Shown: positions 49,899 through 60,144, counted from the stretch's first letter. The stretch is 64,000 bases of DNA from UBA2336 sp965227265 (GCA_965227265.1 OZ245738.1:2480001-2544000), one strand, 5' to 3'. Made by a program: numbers and translations. The notes: a model not told the origin generated them from the sequence alone.

Positions 49899-50902
49899 AA
49901 AGTTCTTTTTCTAAAAATCATTCTGTTCAGATCCGCTGCTAGGGTAAAGCCATAGGCAGCATTACTTACACTATATCCACTTCTGCTGAACGTAAAATCA
50001 AATGCCTTGATCCTGATGGATGCCCCAAAGGTAATGCCACTCCCTTGATTATCCGTTTTAAATTCAGTTTGCTTTAATACATTATATCCGAGCAGCACAT
50101 TAACATTTTTATGTAGCAAAACCTCCGCACCAAAATTAACATGTTGCATAATTTTGCTAAGGGCTCCTGGATCGTCTTCCGCATCGTTCGGATCATCATA
50201 GGCATTTCCGGGATATGCGAGGTTATAGCCCGTTACCGAAACCCGGATTGGCATGTGTTGCGGCTTAAAGGTTATACCTGCCTGAACGTCAAATGGAATA
50301 TTCGCATCACTGCTTTCAGAATAATCTGATAACACAACGCCAAAGTTTTTAATAACAAGTCCAACCGTTAAATCCTGTGTTGGATGGTTAAATGTTCCGC
50401 CTATATCAACAAGAATTGCATTCGACCGGAACCCGGCAATTGATGAGAATACTCCTTTAAGATTTACCCCAAGCGTAAAAACCGATACCGTATGACTTTT
50501 GCTGATCACAAGCGCAGTCTCACCGGATTTATATGATCCTATTTCTGCCCCGGAAGGATCATAACCCTGAATTTCACCGTAACTTAAATGCTGAACTCCA
50601 AACGTGACAGTTCCGATTCTGTTAAAGTCATGCGCGTACGCAAATGCTGATTGCCCAATATCACCCACATAAAATGTGTAGCTGGCCGATGCAAACCCGG
50701 CAAGGGAATCAGTGACTAATGCGGGATTAGAAGAAAAGAAATTTAAATCGCGGTTAGCTAGGGAAACATTTACGCCTCCCAAGCCGGATAGGCGAGCGCT
50801 GGCTGGCACATTCAAAAACTCGTAGGAATTTCTACCACCAAATTGCGCAACGCAATTACCGGTAGTAATAATCCCCAGCAGTATCAGGTACAGTTTGCGC
50901 AC
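49895..50902 (-). CDS. porQ: Type IX secretion system protein PorQ
   Basis: The protein has 335 residues with signal peptide MRKLYLILLGIITTGNCVAQ. A barrel of the PorV/PorQ (FadL-like) group follows: NSYEFLNVPASARLSGLGGVNV, with the paralogous phrase on bright aromatic strands, FSSNPALVTD and VTFGVQHLSYGEIQGYDPSG. PorQ is needed with PorU, PorV and PorZ for processing and attachment of T9SS cargo. The rest of the attachment complex is elsewhere. It is the first gene of porQ-hslU-DUF4421. Confidence 0.9.
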   Translation of the reverse strand: MRKLYLILLGIITTGNCVAQFGGRNSYEFLNVPASARLSGLGGVNVSLANRDLNFFSSNPALVTDSLAGFASASYTFYVGDIGQSAFAYAHDFNRIGTVTFGVQHLSYGEIQGYDPSGAEIGSYKSGETALVISKSHTVSVFTLGVNLKGVFSSIAGFRSNAILVDIGGTFNHPTQDLTVGLVIKNFGVVLSDYSESSDANIPFDVQAGITFKPQHMPIRVSVTGYNLAYPGNAYDDPNDAEDDPGALSKIMQHVNFGAEVLLHKNVNVLLGYNVLKQTEFKTDNQGSGITFGASIRIKAFDFTFSRSGYSVSNAAYGFTLAADLNRMIFRKRTL

Positions 50903-50936
50903 GTTGCAATATCGGCTAATTACTCGTGAGAGGCAA

Positions 50937-53417
50937 TTAGTTAAGCAACGGTTGCTTGAGATCAGAAAGTGTGAACATGACCGGATTTTTTACACGGTCT
51001 TTCAACAAGGCTAGCTTCAGCACCTCGCCAACGGTTTCAACATAATTAAAGGATAGTCCTTTTATATAATGTTGTTCGATCTCGTCAATGTCGCGTTGAT
51101 TCTTCTTGCTGAGGATAATCTCTTTAATACCGCTTCGCTTAGCAGCAAGGATTTTTTCTTTAATGCCACCTACCGGCAGAACTTTCCCGCGTAACGTGAT
51201 CTCACCTGTCATGGCAAGCTTTGATTTTATTTTACGCTGTGTGTAAATAGAAGCTAGCGATGTAAGCATGGTGATCCCTGCTGATGGTCCATCTTTCGGA
51301 ACGGCCCCAGCGGGAACATGGATGTGTAAATCGTACTGTTGAAATATTCGGTGATCAATACCAAGTTCTTCTGCGTTTGCTTTTAGATACGATAACGCAG
51401 CCACAGCAGATTCTTTCATCACATCTCCTAGTTGACCAGAGATAGTAAGACCACCTTTCCCTTTGTTAAGACTTGATTCAACAAATAAGATTTCACCGCC
51501 TACTTGAGTCCAGGCAAGACCGGTAACAACTCCAGCCACTTCATTGCCTTGATACAATTCTTCATCAAACACTTCGGCACCTAATACTTTGCGTACTGTC
51601 TTTTCCGTAACTTCTTTATCGTACTTCTCTTCCATTGCCAGTGATTTAGCAATGTTGCGTACTACAGTTCCGATCTTACGTTCCAGACTGCGAACACCAG
51701 ATTCGCGCGTATAGCTCTCAATTAATTTCGCAATCGCTTTCTTCGAGATTTTAACATCAGAAGATTTTAAGCCATGCTCTTTCAATTGTTTAGGAACTAA
51801 ATGCTTGGTCGCGATCTCAATTTTTTCTTCCTGTGTGTATCCTGTAATCTCAATGATCTCCATTCGATCGCGCAACGCTGGATGAATGGTATCGAGCGAG
51901 TTGGCGGTTGCAATGAACAATACTTTTGAAAGATCGTATTCAACTTCTAAAAAGTTATCTCCGAACGTGCTGTTTTGTTCAGGATCTAAAACCTCTAATA
52001 AAGCCGATGACGGATCACCTCTAAAGTCAGATCGTACTTTATCAATCTCATCCAGAATAAAAACCGGATTAGAGGTTTGTGTCTTCTTAATGTTGAGTAA
52101 AATTTTACCCGGCATGGCACCAACATACGTTTTACGATGACCGCGAATCTCCGCTTCATCATGAACTCCACCCAGCGACATTCGAACATATTTCCGATTC
52201 AATGCTTTGGCAACGGAACGGCCTAGCGAAGTTTTACCAACACCCGGAGGGCCATATAAACATAGGATTGGACCTTTCATGTCCTGCTTCAGTTTCAACA
52301 CGGCTAAATATTCAAGTATGCGTGTTTTAACTTTTGTTAATCCAAAATGATCTTTATCTAAAACTTTCTTTGCGTTCTGCAAATCAAAGTTGTCAACCGT
52401 AAATTCATTCCATGGAAGGTCGAGCATAAACTCGACATAATTCATTGCCACCGGATACTCCGCGGAAGCCGGGTTAACCCGCAACAGTTTATCAAGCTCT
52501 TTATTAAAATGCTTAGCAGTTTCTTTCGACCATTTCTTTTGTTCACCACGCTTGCGCAGCAACTCTACTTCTTTGTCGGGCGTATCATACCCAAGCTCAT
52601 CTTGTAAAACACGAATCTGCTGACGTAAGAAATAGTCACGTTGCTGTTGGTCTATGTCGGTATGCACTTTTTTCTGGATCTCACTTTTGATCTCCAGCAT
52701 CTGCACTTCCTTCAACATGTATTGCAGCAGCAAGGTCGCGCGATCACCAATATTTTCGGTTTCCAGAATTTTCTGTTTTTCACTAACCTCCACATTTAAG
52801 TTTGAGGAAAGAAAGTGAACCAGAAACTGCATGCTCTGAATATTATCCAATGCAACATGCGCTTCCTGTGGAATTTCCGGATTAAGCTTTAAGATTTTAG
52901 ATGCTACATCACGCAGTGATTGTGATAACGCTTTTGACTCTTTAGTCTTTAAGTCAAATGGCGGATCAATCAGAAGATTGATCTTTGCCGTGAGATAAGG
53001 TTCTTCCTGAACAAATTCTTTTATGGAGAATCGGTTCTTTCCCTGAATAATTATCGTTGTGTTACCATCCGGAAGCACGAGCATTTTAATAATGCGCGCA
53101 ATCGTTCCGGTCTTATATAAGTCTTCAATACCCGGCTCTTCCGATAACGGGTTCTTTTGTGCAACAACTCCAATGATCCGATTGCCTTGGTAGGCTTTCT
53201 TCACTAATCGAATAGACTTTTGTCTTCCCACCGTGATTGGTATTACAACACCCGGAAACAGAACAGTATTTTTAATGGGCAGAATGGAAAGCTCTTCCGG
53301 CAGGTCATCCACCTTCAGGTCGTTGTCCTGTTCAGGGTTGATCATCTGAATCAGGTCATCGGCTTCTTCTTGTCCCATGTGTAGAGGTCGTGATTTGAAC
53401 ATAGAAATAAATGCCAT
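50937..53417 (-). CDS. lon: Lon protease
   Basis: The protein has 826 residues. A LON substrate-binding domain (40-240, LPIKNTVLFPGVVIPITVGR) is followed by an AAA domain with Walker A GPPGVGKTS near 388 and Walker B VFILDEIDKV. The protease domain has the catalytic Ser in KDGPSAGITM (near 709) and Lys in GGIKEKILAAKRSGI. It degrades misfolded and regulatory proteins in the cytoplasm. The start is uncertain: Met at 53417, 53402 or 53378 are all possible. It is transcribed alone, divergent from the PorE-like gene. Confidence 0.96.
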   Translation of the reverse strand: MAFISMFKSRPLHMGQEEADDLIQMINPEQDNDLKVDDLPEELSILPIKNTVLFPGVVIPITVGRQKSIRLVKKAYQGNRIIGVVAQKNPLSEEPGIEDLYKTGTIARIIKMLVLPDGNTTIIIQGKNRFSIKEFVQEEPYLTAKINLLIDPPFDLKTKESKALSQSLRDVASKILKLNPEIPQEAHVALDNIQSMQFLVHFLSSNLNVEVSEKQKILETENIGDRATLLLQYMLKEVQMLEIKSEIQKKVHTDIDQQQRDYFLRQQIRVLQDELGYDTPDKEVELLRKRGEQKKWSKETAKHFNKELDKLLRVNPASAEYPVAMNYVEFMLDLPWNEFTVDNFDLQNAKKVLDKDHFGLTKVKTRILEYLAVLKLKQDMKGPILCLYGPPGVGKTSLGRSVAKALNRKYVRMSLGGVHDEAEIRGHRKTYVGAMPGKILLNIKKTQTSNPVFILDEIDKVRSDFRGDPSSALLEVLDPEQNSTFGDNFLEVEYDLSKVLFIATANSLDTIHPALRDRMEIIEITGYTQEEKIEIATKHLVPKQLKEHGLKSSDVKISKKAIAKLIESYTRESGVRSLERKIGTVVRNIAKSLAMEEKYDKEVTEKTVRKVLGAEVFDEELYQGNEVAGVVTGLAWTQVGGEILFVESSLNKGKGGLTISGQLGDVMKESAVAALSYLKANAEELGIDHRIFQQYDLHIHVPAGAVPKDGPSAGITMLTSLASIYTQRKIKSKLAMTGEITLRGKVLPVGGIKEKILAAKRSGIKEIILSKKNQRDIDEIEQHYIKGLSFNYVETVGEVLKLALLKDRVKNPVMFTLSDLKQPLLN

Positions 53418-53595
53418 TATGGCACACTAACTGCTTTTATAAACGTTAATCTGTGCAGGCATCCTCATGGGACAATAGTGGTGCCAGAAGCAGCCTTCTA
53501 TTCTCCAGATCGGCTCGCCTGCAATTCACGCTGGTTGTAAAAGAAGCGAAATTGTCCCAACTTTAATTCAAACAGATTTTTTACGAACCCGATTT

Positions 53596-55575
53596 GTGTT
53601 GAAAAGCCATTTTTTTACCTGTTTACTGATTGTTTTACTGTTTCAAGGAATTATTGTCTTGGCTCAAAAGCCCGATAAAAAATTCAAAAAAGGCGGAGTT
53701 ATTCAGTTGAATGATAGCCTGACAACTTTTAGCCAATCTGACATTTTTACGTTCCCCAACATCAATAAAATTCCTTATTACAAAGACGAAAAAAAACTAA
53801 AATACATTCTTCAGGTAGAAGCGTCCTATGCTGACCGTGAACATTACCGCGAGCTTAAAAAATACGTGTCTAACTTCGGCATTGAGAATTTTTCAAGAAA
53901 CACATTAATGCTTTGGCAACTGGCTAAGCTCTCCGGCAAGTTTGGATCAAAAGGAGAAAATGTTTTACTCTATAAGTTGGTACTGAAACATCATCGTGAA
54001 GACGTAAATGGAAAAGATGTTCAATACGAATACGACACGCTTATTCGTAATGAAAGAGACTATTACGTGCCATTAAAGCAATACTACGATCTGGTAGAAT
54101 ACCGTAAAGAGATCGATACGTTAAGACCTCCACAAAGTGTGCTGATTAATATGGGCGAATCAGTCAATTCTAAAAAAGCTGATTATGCACCTACCATTGG
54201 TAACGTGGATACGCTCTTACTATTCTCCTCAAAAAGAAACTCGCATGCCGTTTCGTTTGAAAGAAGTTATGATGAAGATCTTTTTTTCAGTGTACGCGAT
54301 ATGGGATTGTGGATGGATGCGCAGGAGTTTAAAAATATCAACACCAGTTATAATGAAGGGTCAGCATCGTTAAGTAAGGATGGAAAGTATTTATATTTCG
54401 CACGCTGCAATTCTCCAGATTCGTATGGAAGCTGCGATATTTTTGTTGCCGAGAACCAAGGTGAAAAAGGTTGGGGCAATGTTCACAACCTCGGCAAGAA
54501 CATTAATACAACTGCCTGGGATTCTCATCCTTCGCTTTCACATTCAGGCGACACGTTATTTTTTACTTCGGATCGCTTAGGCGGATTCGGTCTTGCCGAT
54601 ATTTATTACTCCATTAAAGACTCACAAGGAAACTGGCAACATGCAAAAAATATTGGCCCGATCATTAACACCCGCAACAACGATGTAAGCCCGTTCTTTC
54701 ACCATAAGTTTAATGTTCTCTATTTCAGCTCAAACGGTCAGCCGCTCAACTTTGGCAACTTTGATATTTATAAATCCTATCTACATGGCACCACGTGGGA
54801 GGAACCAAAAAACATTGGCCCGCTGGTGAATGGCGAAGGCAGTGAATATTATTTCACGATTGATTCAAAATCGAAAGAGCTTTATTACGCACGTTCCGAA
54901 AGCGATCCTAATGATCTTGACCTTCATTCTTTCCCAGTTCCCATGGAAGCTCACCCCGAAGCCATCGTAACATTGAAGGGAACATTAAAAGATTCTAACA
55001 ACGGCAAGCCGATGAAGGGTATTGTTTCAATCATTGACCTGGAAGAAGGCATTGAAGTAGCTCCCAAGTTTCTTCGTCCAGATGGAAGCTTCGATTTCAG
55101 TCTGATCAATAAACGAAAGTATCTGCTCATTATTCAAGGCGATGACTTTTTCAGGATAGAAGAAATATTTTTCCTGGATGGGGACATGGAAATAAATCGC
55201 ACGACAGATCTTATAGAACCCAAGCTTGCTTTTAAGTCGCTTGAATTTGAAAATGGTAAAGCTGATATCCTGGAAGCCATGCATCAGGATCTTGACCGGA
55301 TCGCAAACTTCCTGATCGATCACCCAAAATATAGTCTGAATATTTCTGGCCATACTGATTCACAAGGAAACAAAGATTCCAACCTTCGCTTATCGCAGGC
55401 CCGAGCCGATGCTATTAAAGCTTATCTGGTTTATCAGTTTAAGATTGAGCCGGAACGCATCAATGCTCACGGATACGGAAGCGAGAAAGCGATTATTCAG
55501 GAAGAAAAAACAGAAGAAGATAAACGCCTTAACCGAAGAGTTGAGTTTGAAATTTTGCATAATGATGGTAATTGA
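53596..55575 (+). CDS. OmpA/PD40 protein, PorE-like
   Basis: The protein has 659 residues with signal peptide MLKSHFFTCLLIVLLFQGII then VLAQ. The start is GTG at 53596 (or TTG at 53599); no ATG is available before the signal peptide. A helical N-terminal region is followed by PD40-type beta-propeller repeats at about 190-450 (GSASLSKDGKYLYFARC, SHPSLSHSGDTLFFTSDRLG, VSPFFHHKFNVLYFSSN). A carboxypeptidase-regulatory-like domain comes next (TLKGTLKDSNNGKPMKGIVS), then a C-terminal OmpA peptidoglycan-binding domain (NISGHTDSQGNKDSNLRLSQ). The layout is that of PorE, which anchors the type IX system to peptidoglycan. Confidence 0.85.
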   Translation: MLKSHFFTCLLIVLLFQGIIVLAQKPDKKFKKGGVIQLNDSLTTFSQSDIFTFPNINKIPYYKDEKKLKYILQVEASYADREHYRELKKYVSNFGIENFSRNTLMLWQLAKLSGKFGSKGENVLLYKLVLKHHREDVNGKDVQYEYDTLIRNERDYYVPLKQYYDLVEYRKEIDTLRPPQSVLINMGESVNSKKADYAPTIGNVDTLLLFSSKRNSHAVSFERSYDEDLFFSVRDMGLWMDAQEFKNINTSYNEGSASLSKDGKYLYFARCNSPDSYGSCDIFVAENQGEKGWGNVHNLGKNINTTAWDSHPSLSHSGDTLFFTSDRLGGFGLADIYYSIKDSQGNWQHAKNIGPIINTRNNDVSPFFHHKFNVLYFSSNGQPLNFGNFDIYKSYLHGTTWEEPKNIGPLVNGEGSEYYFTIDSKSKELYYARSESDPNDLDLHSFPVPMEAHPEAIVTLKGTLKDSNNGKPMKGIVSIIDLEEGIEVAPKFLRPDGSFDFSLINKRKYLLIIQGDDFFRIEEIFFLDGDMEINRTTDLIEPKLAFKSLEFENGKADILEAMHQDLDRIANFLIDHPKYSLNISGHTDSQGNKDSNLRLSQARADAIKAYLVYQFKIEPERINAHGYGSEKAIIQEEKTEEDKRLNRRVEFEILHNDGN

Positions 55576-55612
55576 TCCGGAATAAAATTCTGATCAAAAT
55601 CATGGGCAAACA

Positions 55613-55648
55613 AAAAAGGGAATCCTCTCACGAAGATTCCCTTTTTAA
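55613..55648. terminator. Bidirectional intrinsic terminator
   Basis: AAAAAGGGAATC (55613-55624) pairs with GATTCCCTTTTT (55635-55646), giving a perfect 12-bp stem with A and T runs. It serves the PorE-like gene and the convergent rseP. Confidence 0.9.
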
Positions 55649-55664
55649 TTTTATCATACTGATT

Positions 55665-57071
55665 TTATTGGAAAAGCTTCGCTATATCATTATAGAAAAC
55701 GAAGATCATCAACAGAATAAGTATTCCAAAACCGATCTTCAATGAAGTTTCAAAGAACTTCTCTGAAGGCTCGCGGCCAGTAATCATTTCATATAAAAGG
55801 AACATCACATAACCTCCATCCAATGCCGGAATTGGCAACAGGTTCATAAAGGCAAGCACCATGGATAATAATCCGGTCATGCTCCAGAAGCGCACCCAAT
55901 CCCATTTGCCACCGTACGCTTTGGCAATACCAATCGGACCAGACAATGAATTTTTTAGTGAAATCTGACCAGAGAAAATTTTCTTAAACGCTTTAAGTTG
56001 AGTTGTAATCACGCCAAATGCACGGCCCGTTCCCATCGCGATGGATTCTCCGAAACCGTAGGTAACTACGGACAGTTCTTTCTCATCAATGTCCTGCGGA
56101 AGAAATCCAATCATGTGATGATTTGTGTAATCCTTCTTAAAGGACATTACCTCGCTTCCACGTTTAATCTTAAGTGAAATTGAATCGCCCGTACGTAACC
56201 CAATTGCTTTTGCAATTTCATCCTGATATGCAATCGGTTGATTATTGATTTCGACAATCCTGTCCCCTGGCTGAAGATCTATTTGACCAGCAATTGTAGC
56301 CAATGTCTCACTGCTGAGTTCTTCTTTTGCTGAATCGTAAGGCGAGAATGATTTTTCAACCCTAGCAACAACTGGCTCTACGCGGTATGAAACAAAATTG
56401 CGTGCAGCTTCTTTTGAATTGAAGTTTTCAATAAAGTCAGACGGAATAGAAACTCTAATTTGTTCACCGTTACGTTCAACTGTGTAATAAGAATCTTGTG
56501 CTAGTAATGCATCCGGTTGCGATATCTCTGAAAAATCCTCAAAAGGCTTTCCGTTGATGGCAACAATCTTATCTCCTGTTTCTAAGCCAATCTTTTTACC
56601 GAGCTCACGCGCTTCAATTCCTCCATGTGTATTTACATACTTAGTAGGAATGAATGTATCTCCGACAAAATAAGTCAGACAAACAAAAATGATTATCCCA
56701 ACAATAACATTGACAATAATTCCACCTAACATCACAATCAATCGTTGCCATGCTGGCTTCGAACGAAACTCCCACGGTTGCGGAGCAGTCTTCATCTGCT
56801 CTTTGTCCATGCTCTCATCCACCATTCCGGCAATTTTAACATAGCCGCCTAATGGGAACCATCCAATACCAAACTCGGTATCGCCACTTTTAAATTTAAC
56901 GAGCGCGAAGTTTGCGACATTGGCTAGCGGAAAAAGGAAATCGAAAAACAGGTAAAATTTTTCAACACGTATCTTGAACATGCGGGCTGTTATAAAATGG
57001 CCCCATTCATGCACAGCAATCAAAATAGAAAGGCTCAGCAGAAGCTGGGCCGTCATAACAAATCCTTCCAT
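55665..57071 (-). CDS. rseP: Site-2 protease RseP
   Basis: The protein has 468 residues. The zinc motif HEWGH (21-25) lies in the first membrane segment and the C-terminal segment has NLLPIPALDGGYV with the third ligand aspartate. Two PDZ domains are between them (GLETGDKIVAINGKPF; LQPGDRIVEINNQPI). It cleaves anti-sigma factors or other membrane proteins within the bilayer and removes signal peptide remnants. Its ATG overlaps the dxr stop (TGATG), as in many bacteria where dxr-rseP are coupled. FecR-type anti-sigma proteins are among the possible substrates. Confidence 0.95.
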   Translation of the reverse strand: MEGFVMTAQLLLSLSILIAVHEWGHFITARMFKIRVEKFYLFFDFLFPLANVANFALVKFKSGDTEFGIGWFPLGGYVKIAGMVDESMDKEQMKTAPQPWEFRSKPAWQRLIVMLGGIIVNVIVGIIIFVCLTYFVGDTFIPTKYVNTHGGIEARELGKKIGLETGDKIVAINGKPFEDFSEISQPDALLAQDSYYTVERNGEQIRVSIPSDFIENFNSKEAARNFVSYRVEPVVARVEKSFSPYDSAKEELSSETLATIAGQIDLQPGDRIVEINNQPIAYQDEIAKAIGLRTGDSISLKIKRGSEVMSFKKDYTNHHMIGFLPQDIDEKELSVVTYGFGESIAMGTGRAFGVITTQLKAFKKIFSGQISLKNSLSGPIGIAKAYGGKWDWVRFWSMTGLLSMVLAFMNLLPIPALDGGYVMFLLYEMITGREPSEKFFETSLKIGFGILILLMIFVFYNDIAKLFQ

Positions 57072-58231
57072 CAGTTAATTAGTTCGTAAGCTTTAATTCG
57101 GGTTTCTTTATCTGTATTCACGTAATCTTCCAGTGCCGGGTTGGGTACATAATGCATTTTCGCCATGCATTGTTCAACAATCTCGGGCATTTTCAAAAAC
57201 CCGATTTTATCTTTTAAAAACGCTTCCACGGCAATTTCGTTCGCTGCGTTGAGCACACACGGCATGTTTCCGCCTTGCTTAAGCGCCTCAAAAGCGAGTG
57301 CAAGATTACGAAAAGTTTCTGTATCAGGCTTTTCAAATGTGAGGCTTGGGTACGTGCCAAAATCAAACCTTGGAAAATCCGATTCAAACCGTTCTGGGTA
57401 ACTTAACGCAAACTGAATGGGTAAACGCATGTCAGGCAATCCCATTTGTGCTTTTATCGATCCGTCCTGAAACTGAACCATTGAGTGGATAATCGATTGC
57501 GGATGAACAACAACATCCACCTGTTCGGGCTTCAGACCAAAGAGCCATTTAGCTTCAATTACCTCCAGACCTTTGTTCATTAACGTTGCTGAATCAATAG
57601 TTACTTTCGCACCCATCGTCCAGTTAGGATGTTTCAGTGCCTGAGTTTTTGTAACGGCTGCTAATGCATCTTTCTTCATTCCCCGGAAGGGCCCACCCGA
57701 AGCTGTAAGAATAATCTTCTCTATTTTATTATGGAATTCACCAACAATGCATTGAAAGATGGCTGAGTGTTCAGAGTCTACCGGAAAAATATTAACACCT
57801 TTTTCCCGAGCCAATCGGGTAATAAGTTCTCCGGCCACAACCAACGTCTCTTTATTCGCTAATGCGATTTCTTTGCCCGCTTGAATAGCACTTATGGTTG
57901 GTTTTAGACCAGAATACCCTACTAATGCAGTCAAAACTATATCAATAGAATCCATCTCGAGCACGGAGGATAACGCATTTTCACCGGCATAAACTTTAAT
58001 ATCAGTTGACGCGAGTGCAGTCTTCACGTGTTCGTACAAATCTTCATTTGCAATAACCACCGCATTTGGATTGAACTTAAGCGCCTGTTCAATTAATAGG
58101 TTTGCATTATTCTGGGCTGTGAGCACTTCCGCTTGCAGTTTTTCGGGATGTTTTGCTATCACCTCAAGTGCCTGAACGCCAATCGAGCCAGTGGATCCGA
58201 GAATCGCGATTTTCTTGTGAGTTGCTTTCAA
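57071..58231 (-). CDS. dxr: 1-deoxy-D-xylulose 5-phosphate reductoisomerase
   Basis: The protein has 386 residues. The NADPH-binding motif GSTGSIGVQALEVIAKHP lies near the N-terminus. VDSEHSAIFQC, TASGGPFRG and HPNWTMGAKVTIDSATLMNK carry the metal- and substrate-binding residues, and EVIEAKWLF is also present. It makes methylerythritol phosphate, the first committed step of the MEP pathway, with ispD elsewhere in the window. Translation is coupled to rseP. Confidence 0.96.
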   Translation of the reverse strand: MKATHKKIAILGSTGSIGVQALEVIAKHPEKLQAEVLTAQNNANLLIEQALKFNPNAVVIANEDLYEHVKTALASTDIKVYAGENALSSVLEMDSIDIVLTALVGYSGLKPTISAIQAGKEIALANKETLVVAGELITRLAREKGVNIFPVDSEHSAIFQCIVGEFHNKIEKIILTASGGPFRGMKKDALAAVTKTQALKHPNWTMGAKVTIDSATLMNKGLEVIEAKWLFGLKPEQVDVVVHPQSIIHSMVQFQDGSIKAQMGLPDMRLPIQFALSYPERFESDFPRFDFGTYPSLTFEKPDTETFRNLALAFEALKQGGNMPCVLNAANEIAVEAFLKDKIGFLKMPEIVEQCMAKMHYVPNPALEDYVNTDKETRIKAYELIN

Positions 58232-58694
58232 TTCAAATGTATGAGCAGGTTGAACATGAATTAGGGGATGTTATTTCGAGCCTCAACAAAAAATTTCTGT
58301 TACCAAATTGTGACTTTTCCATGGGCAATGTCTTATACACCTAAATGGGTGAAGGTTCACTCAGGAATAATCGGTGATATTGTTTAAAGTTCGTTATAAC
58401 GTTTGCAAAAAGTATGAGGTGAGTTTTCGAATGTCCAGAAAATTCTGTTTTATTGCCGTTTCGTAATATTTTATGAGGAATATCCCTGATTTCAGGGAAA
58501 TTTTCATTTACATTTGAGGTTATTGCGAGGCAAATTTAGGAGAAATCAGGTACTAAAGTCATAGTTGGCATTCTACCTGACAATTCATAAAAGACACGGC
58601 ACTGGAAACAAAAAATCTGTTGATAATTCTTAACGAATCAAATACTTTACCAACTAAACTTAAAACTAAACTTTATAACAATTAAAACTACTGT
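58232..58694. promoter_or_regulatory. Long leader region of the exbB operon
   Basis: This 463-base gap between divergent dxr and exbB contains TACATTTG (58509-58516), a good -7 element 179 bases before the exbB start, so the leader would be about 175 bases. The palindrome CCCTGATTTCAGGG (58484-58497) overlaps the -33 region, where an operator would be expected. No -33 TTTG is evident. No small ORF or known riboswitch was found in the leader. Confidence 0.45.
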
Positions 58695-59492
58695 ATGAAA
58701 AATTCAAATTCAGGAATCTTCACTGCACTGATAATCGTGGCGGAACTAGTTATAGCACATTTGATCTTCTATCTGTACTTCGGGGATGGAAGTCACTTTC
58801 AAGGAGGTGATAACACCAACCACCCAATCCAGGGCGATTATTTTGGCGTAGTTTATAAGGGAGGTTGGATTGTTCCAATTCTGATTTCTATGTTGATGAT
58901 CGTTATCACATTCTCTATCGAGCGTTTGATTACCATCGGCAAAGCAAAAGGAAAAGGAAATATCAAGACTTTCGTTCAGAAAATCAGACAGCTTGTTGCA
59001 ACTAACAACATCAGCCAGGCTATCGCTGAGTGCGACCGTCAAAAAGGCTCAGTCGCAAACGTTGTAAAAGCAGGCTTAGTTAAGTACAATGAATTAGCTA
59101 AAACTTCAGCAATCGAGCCAGACAAGAAAGTTGTTTTGATCCAGAAGGACATTGAAGAAACAACTCAGCTTGAAATGCCAATGCTGGAGAAAAACCTGGT
59201 AATCCTTGCTACTATCGTATCGGTTGCAACATTGTTAGGTTTGTTGGGAACGGTAATGGGTATGATCAAGGCGTTTGCCGCGCTTGCGACTGCCGGTGCT
59301 CCTGATTCAGTAGGTCTTGCAAACGGTATCTCGGAAGCGTTGATCAACACTGCGTTGGGTATCGGTACATCAGCGATTGCGATCATTTTTTATAACTACT
59401 TCACCAGCGCGATCGATTCATTAACGCACGCGATTGATGAAACAAGCTTTAGCATCATCCAGAATTTCACAGCCCAAAATAAAACGGCTTAA
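58695..59492 (+). CDS. exbB: MotA/TolQ/ExbB proton channel protein
   Basis: The protein has 265 residues. An N-terminal membrane segment (TALIIVAELVIAHLIFYLY) is followed by a second at about 55-75 (GWIVPILISMLMIVITFSIE). The two conserved C-terminal channel segments are VILATIVSVATLLGLLGTVM, with GMIKAFA, and SEALINTALGIGTSAIAIIF. It forms the proton-driven motor with ExbD and powers TonB. The extra N-terminal segment and linker are the Bacteroidota form. It is the first gene of the operon. Confidence 0.93.
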   Translation: MKNSNSGIFTALIIVAELVIAHLIFYLYFGDGSHFQGGDNTNHPIQGDYFGVVYKGGWIVPILISMLMIVITFSIERLITIGKAKGKGNIKTFVQKIRQLVATNNISQAIAECDRQKGSVANVVKAGLVKYNELAKTSAIEPDKKVVLIQKDIEETTQLEMPMLEKNLVILATIVSVATLLGLLGTVMGMIKAFAALATAGAPDSVGLANGISEALINTALGIGTSAIAIIFYNYFTSAIDSLTHAIDETSFSIIQNFTAQNKTA

Positions 59493-59511
59493 TTCTTAAA
59501 AGAACTTAGAT

Positions 59512-60144
59512 ATGGCAAATTTCAGAAGTGCACCACCGATTGACATGACACCTATGGTTGACTTGGCGTTTCTGTTGGTGACTTTCTTTATGCTTACCGC
59601 GACAGCCATTCCGGACGAACCGGTAGCTGTAGATACGCCTTCATCGGTTTCCATTGTTCAAATGCCTGAAACCAATGTGGTTACACTTACGGTGGATAAA
59701 GAAGGTCGCGTATTCTTCAATGTCGATGGTCAATACACCAGAGCCGACCTCTTGGATAATATGGCGGAGCGTTATGCTGTGACATTCACACCTCAGGAAA
59801 AAAGAGCGTTTGTACTGATGTCAAGTATGGGTGTTCCGATGGCTAACATGAAGCAATTCCTGGCGTATACTCCCGAGCAACGTAAAGAGATCACGCAGCC
59901 CGGTGTTCCGATAGATTCAGCAAACAATGAGCTTGTTGATTGGATCAATCAATCGCGTAAAGCAAACCGCAACGTGCGGATTGCTGTAAAAGGTGATAGT
60001 GATGCCGATTACAAGACTATAAAGAAGGTTATTAATACGCTCGTGGATAAAAACAAGATCACTAAGTTCAACCTGATAACCAATATGGAAAAGGGACCTG
60101 ATCTTGAAGCAGCGTTAGCGAACCAGGCAAAACAAGCACATTAA
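59512..60144 (+). CDS. exbD: ExbD/TolR biopolymer transport protein (first copy)
   Basis: The protein has 210 residues. The single membrane segment near the N-terminus contains the proton-carrying aspartate in PIDMTPMVDLAFLLVTFFML. A periplasmic domain longer than usual follows (60-200), ending KFNLITNMEKGPDLEAALAN. It couples proton flow to TonB movement. It lies 19 bases after exbB. The next gene is a second ExbD, so the complex may be asymmetric. Confidence 0.92.
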   Translation: MANFRSAPPIDMTPMVDLAFLLVTFFMLTATAIPDEPVAVDTPSSVSIVQMPETNVVTLTVDKEGRVFFNVDGQYTRADLLDNMAERYAVTFTPQEKRAFVLMSSMGVPMANMKQFLAYTPEQRKEITQPGVPIDSANNELVDWINQSRKANRNVRIAVKGDSDADYKTIKKVINTLVDKNKITKFNLITNMEKGPDLEAALANQAKQAH

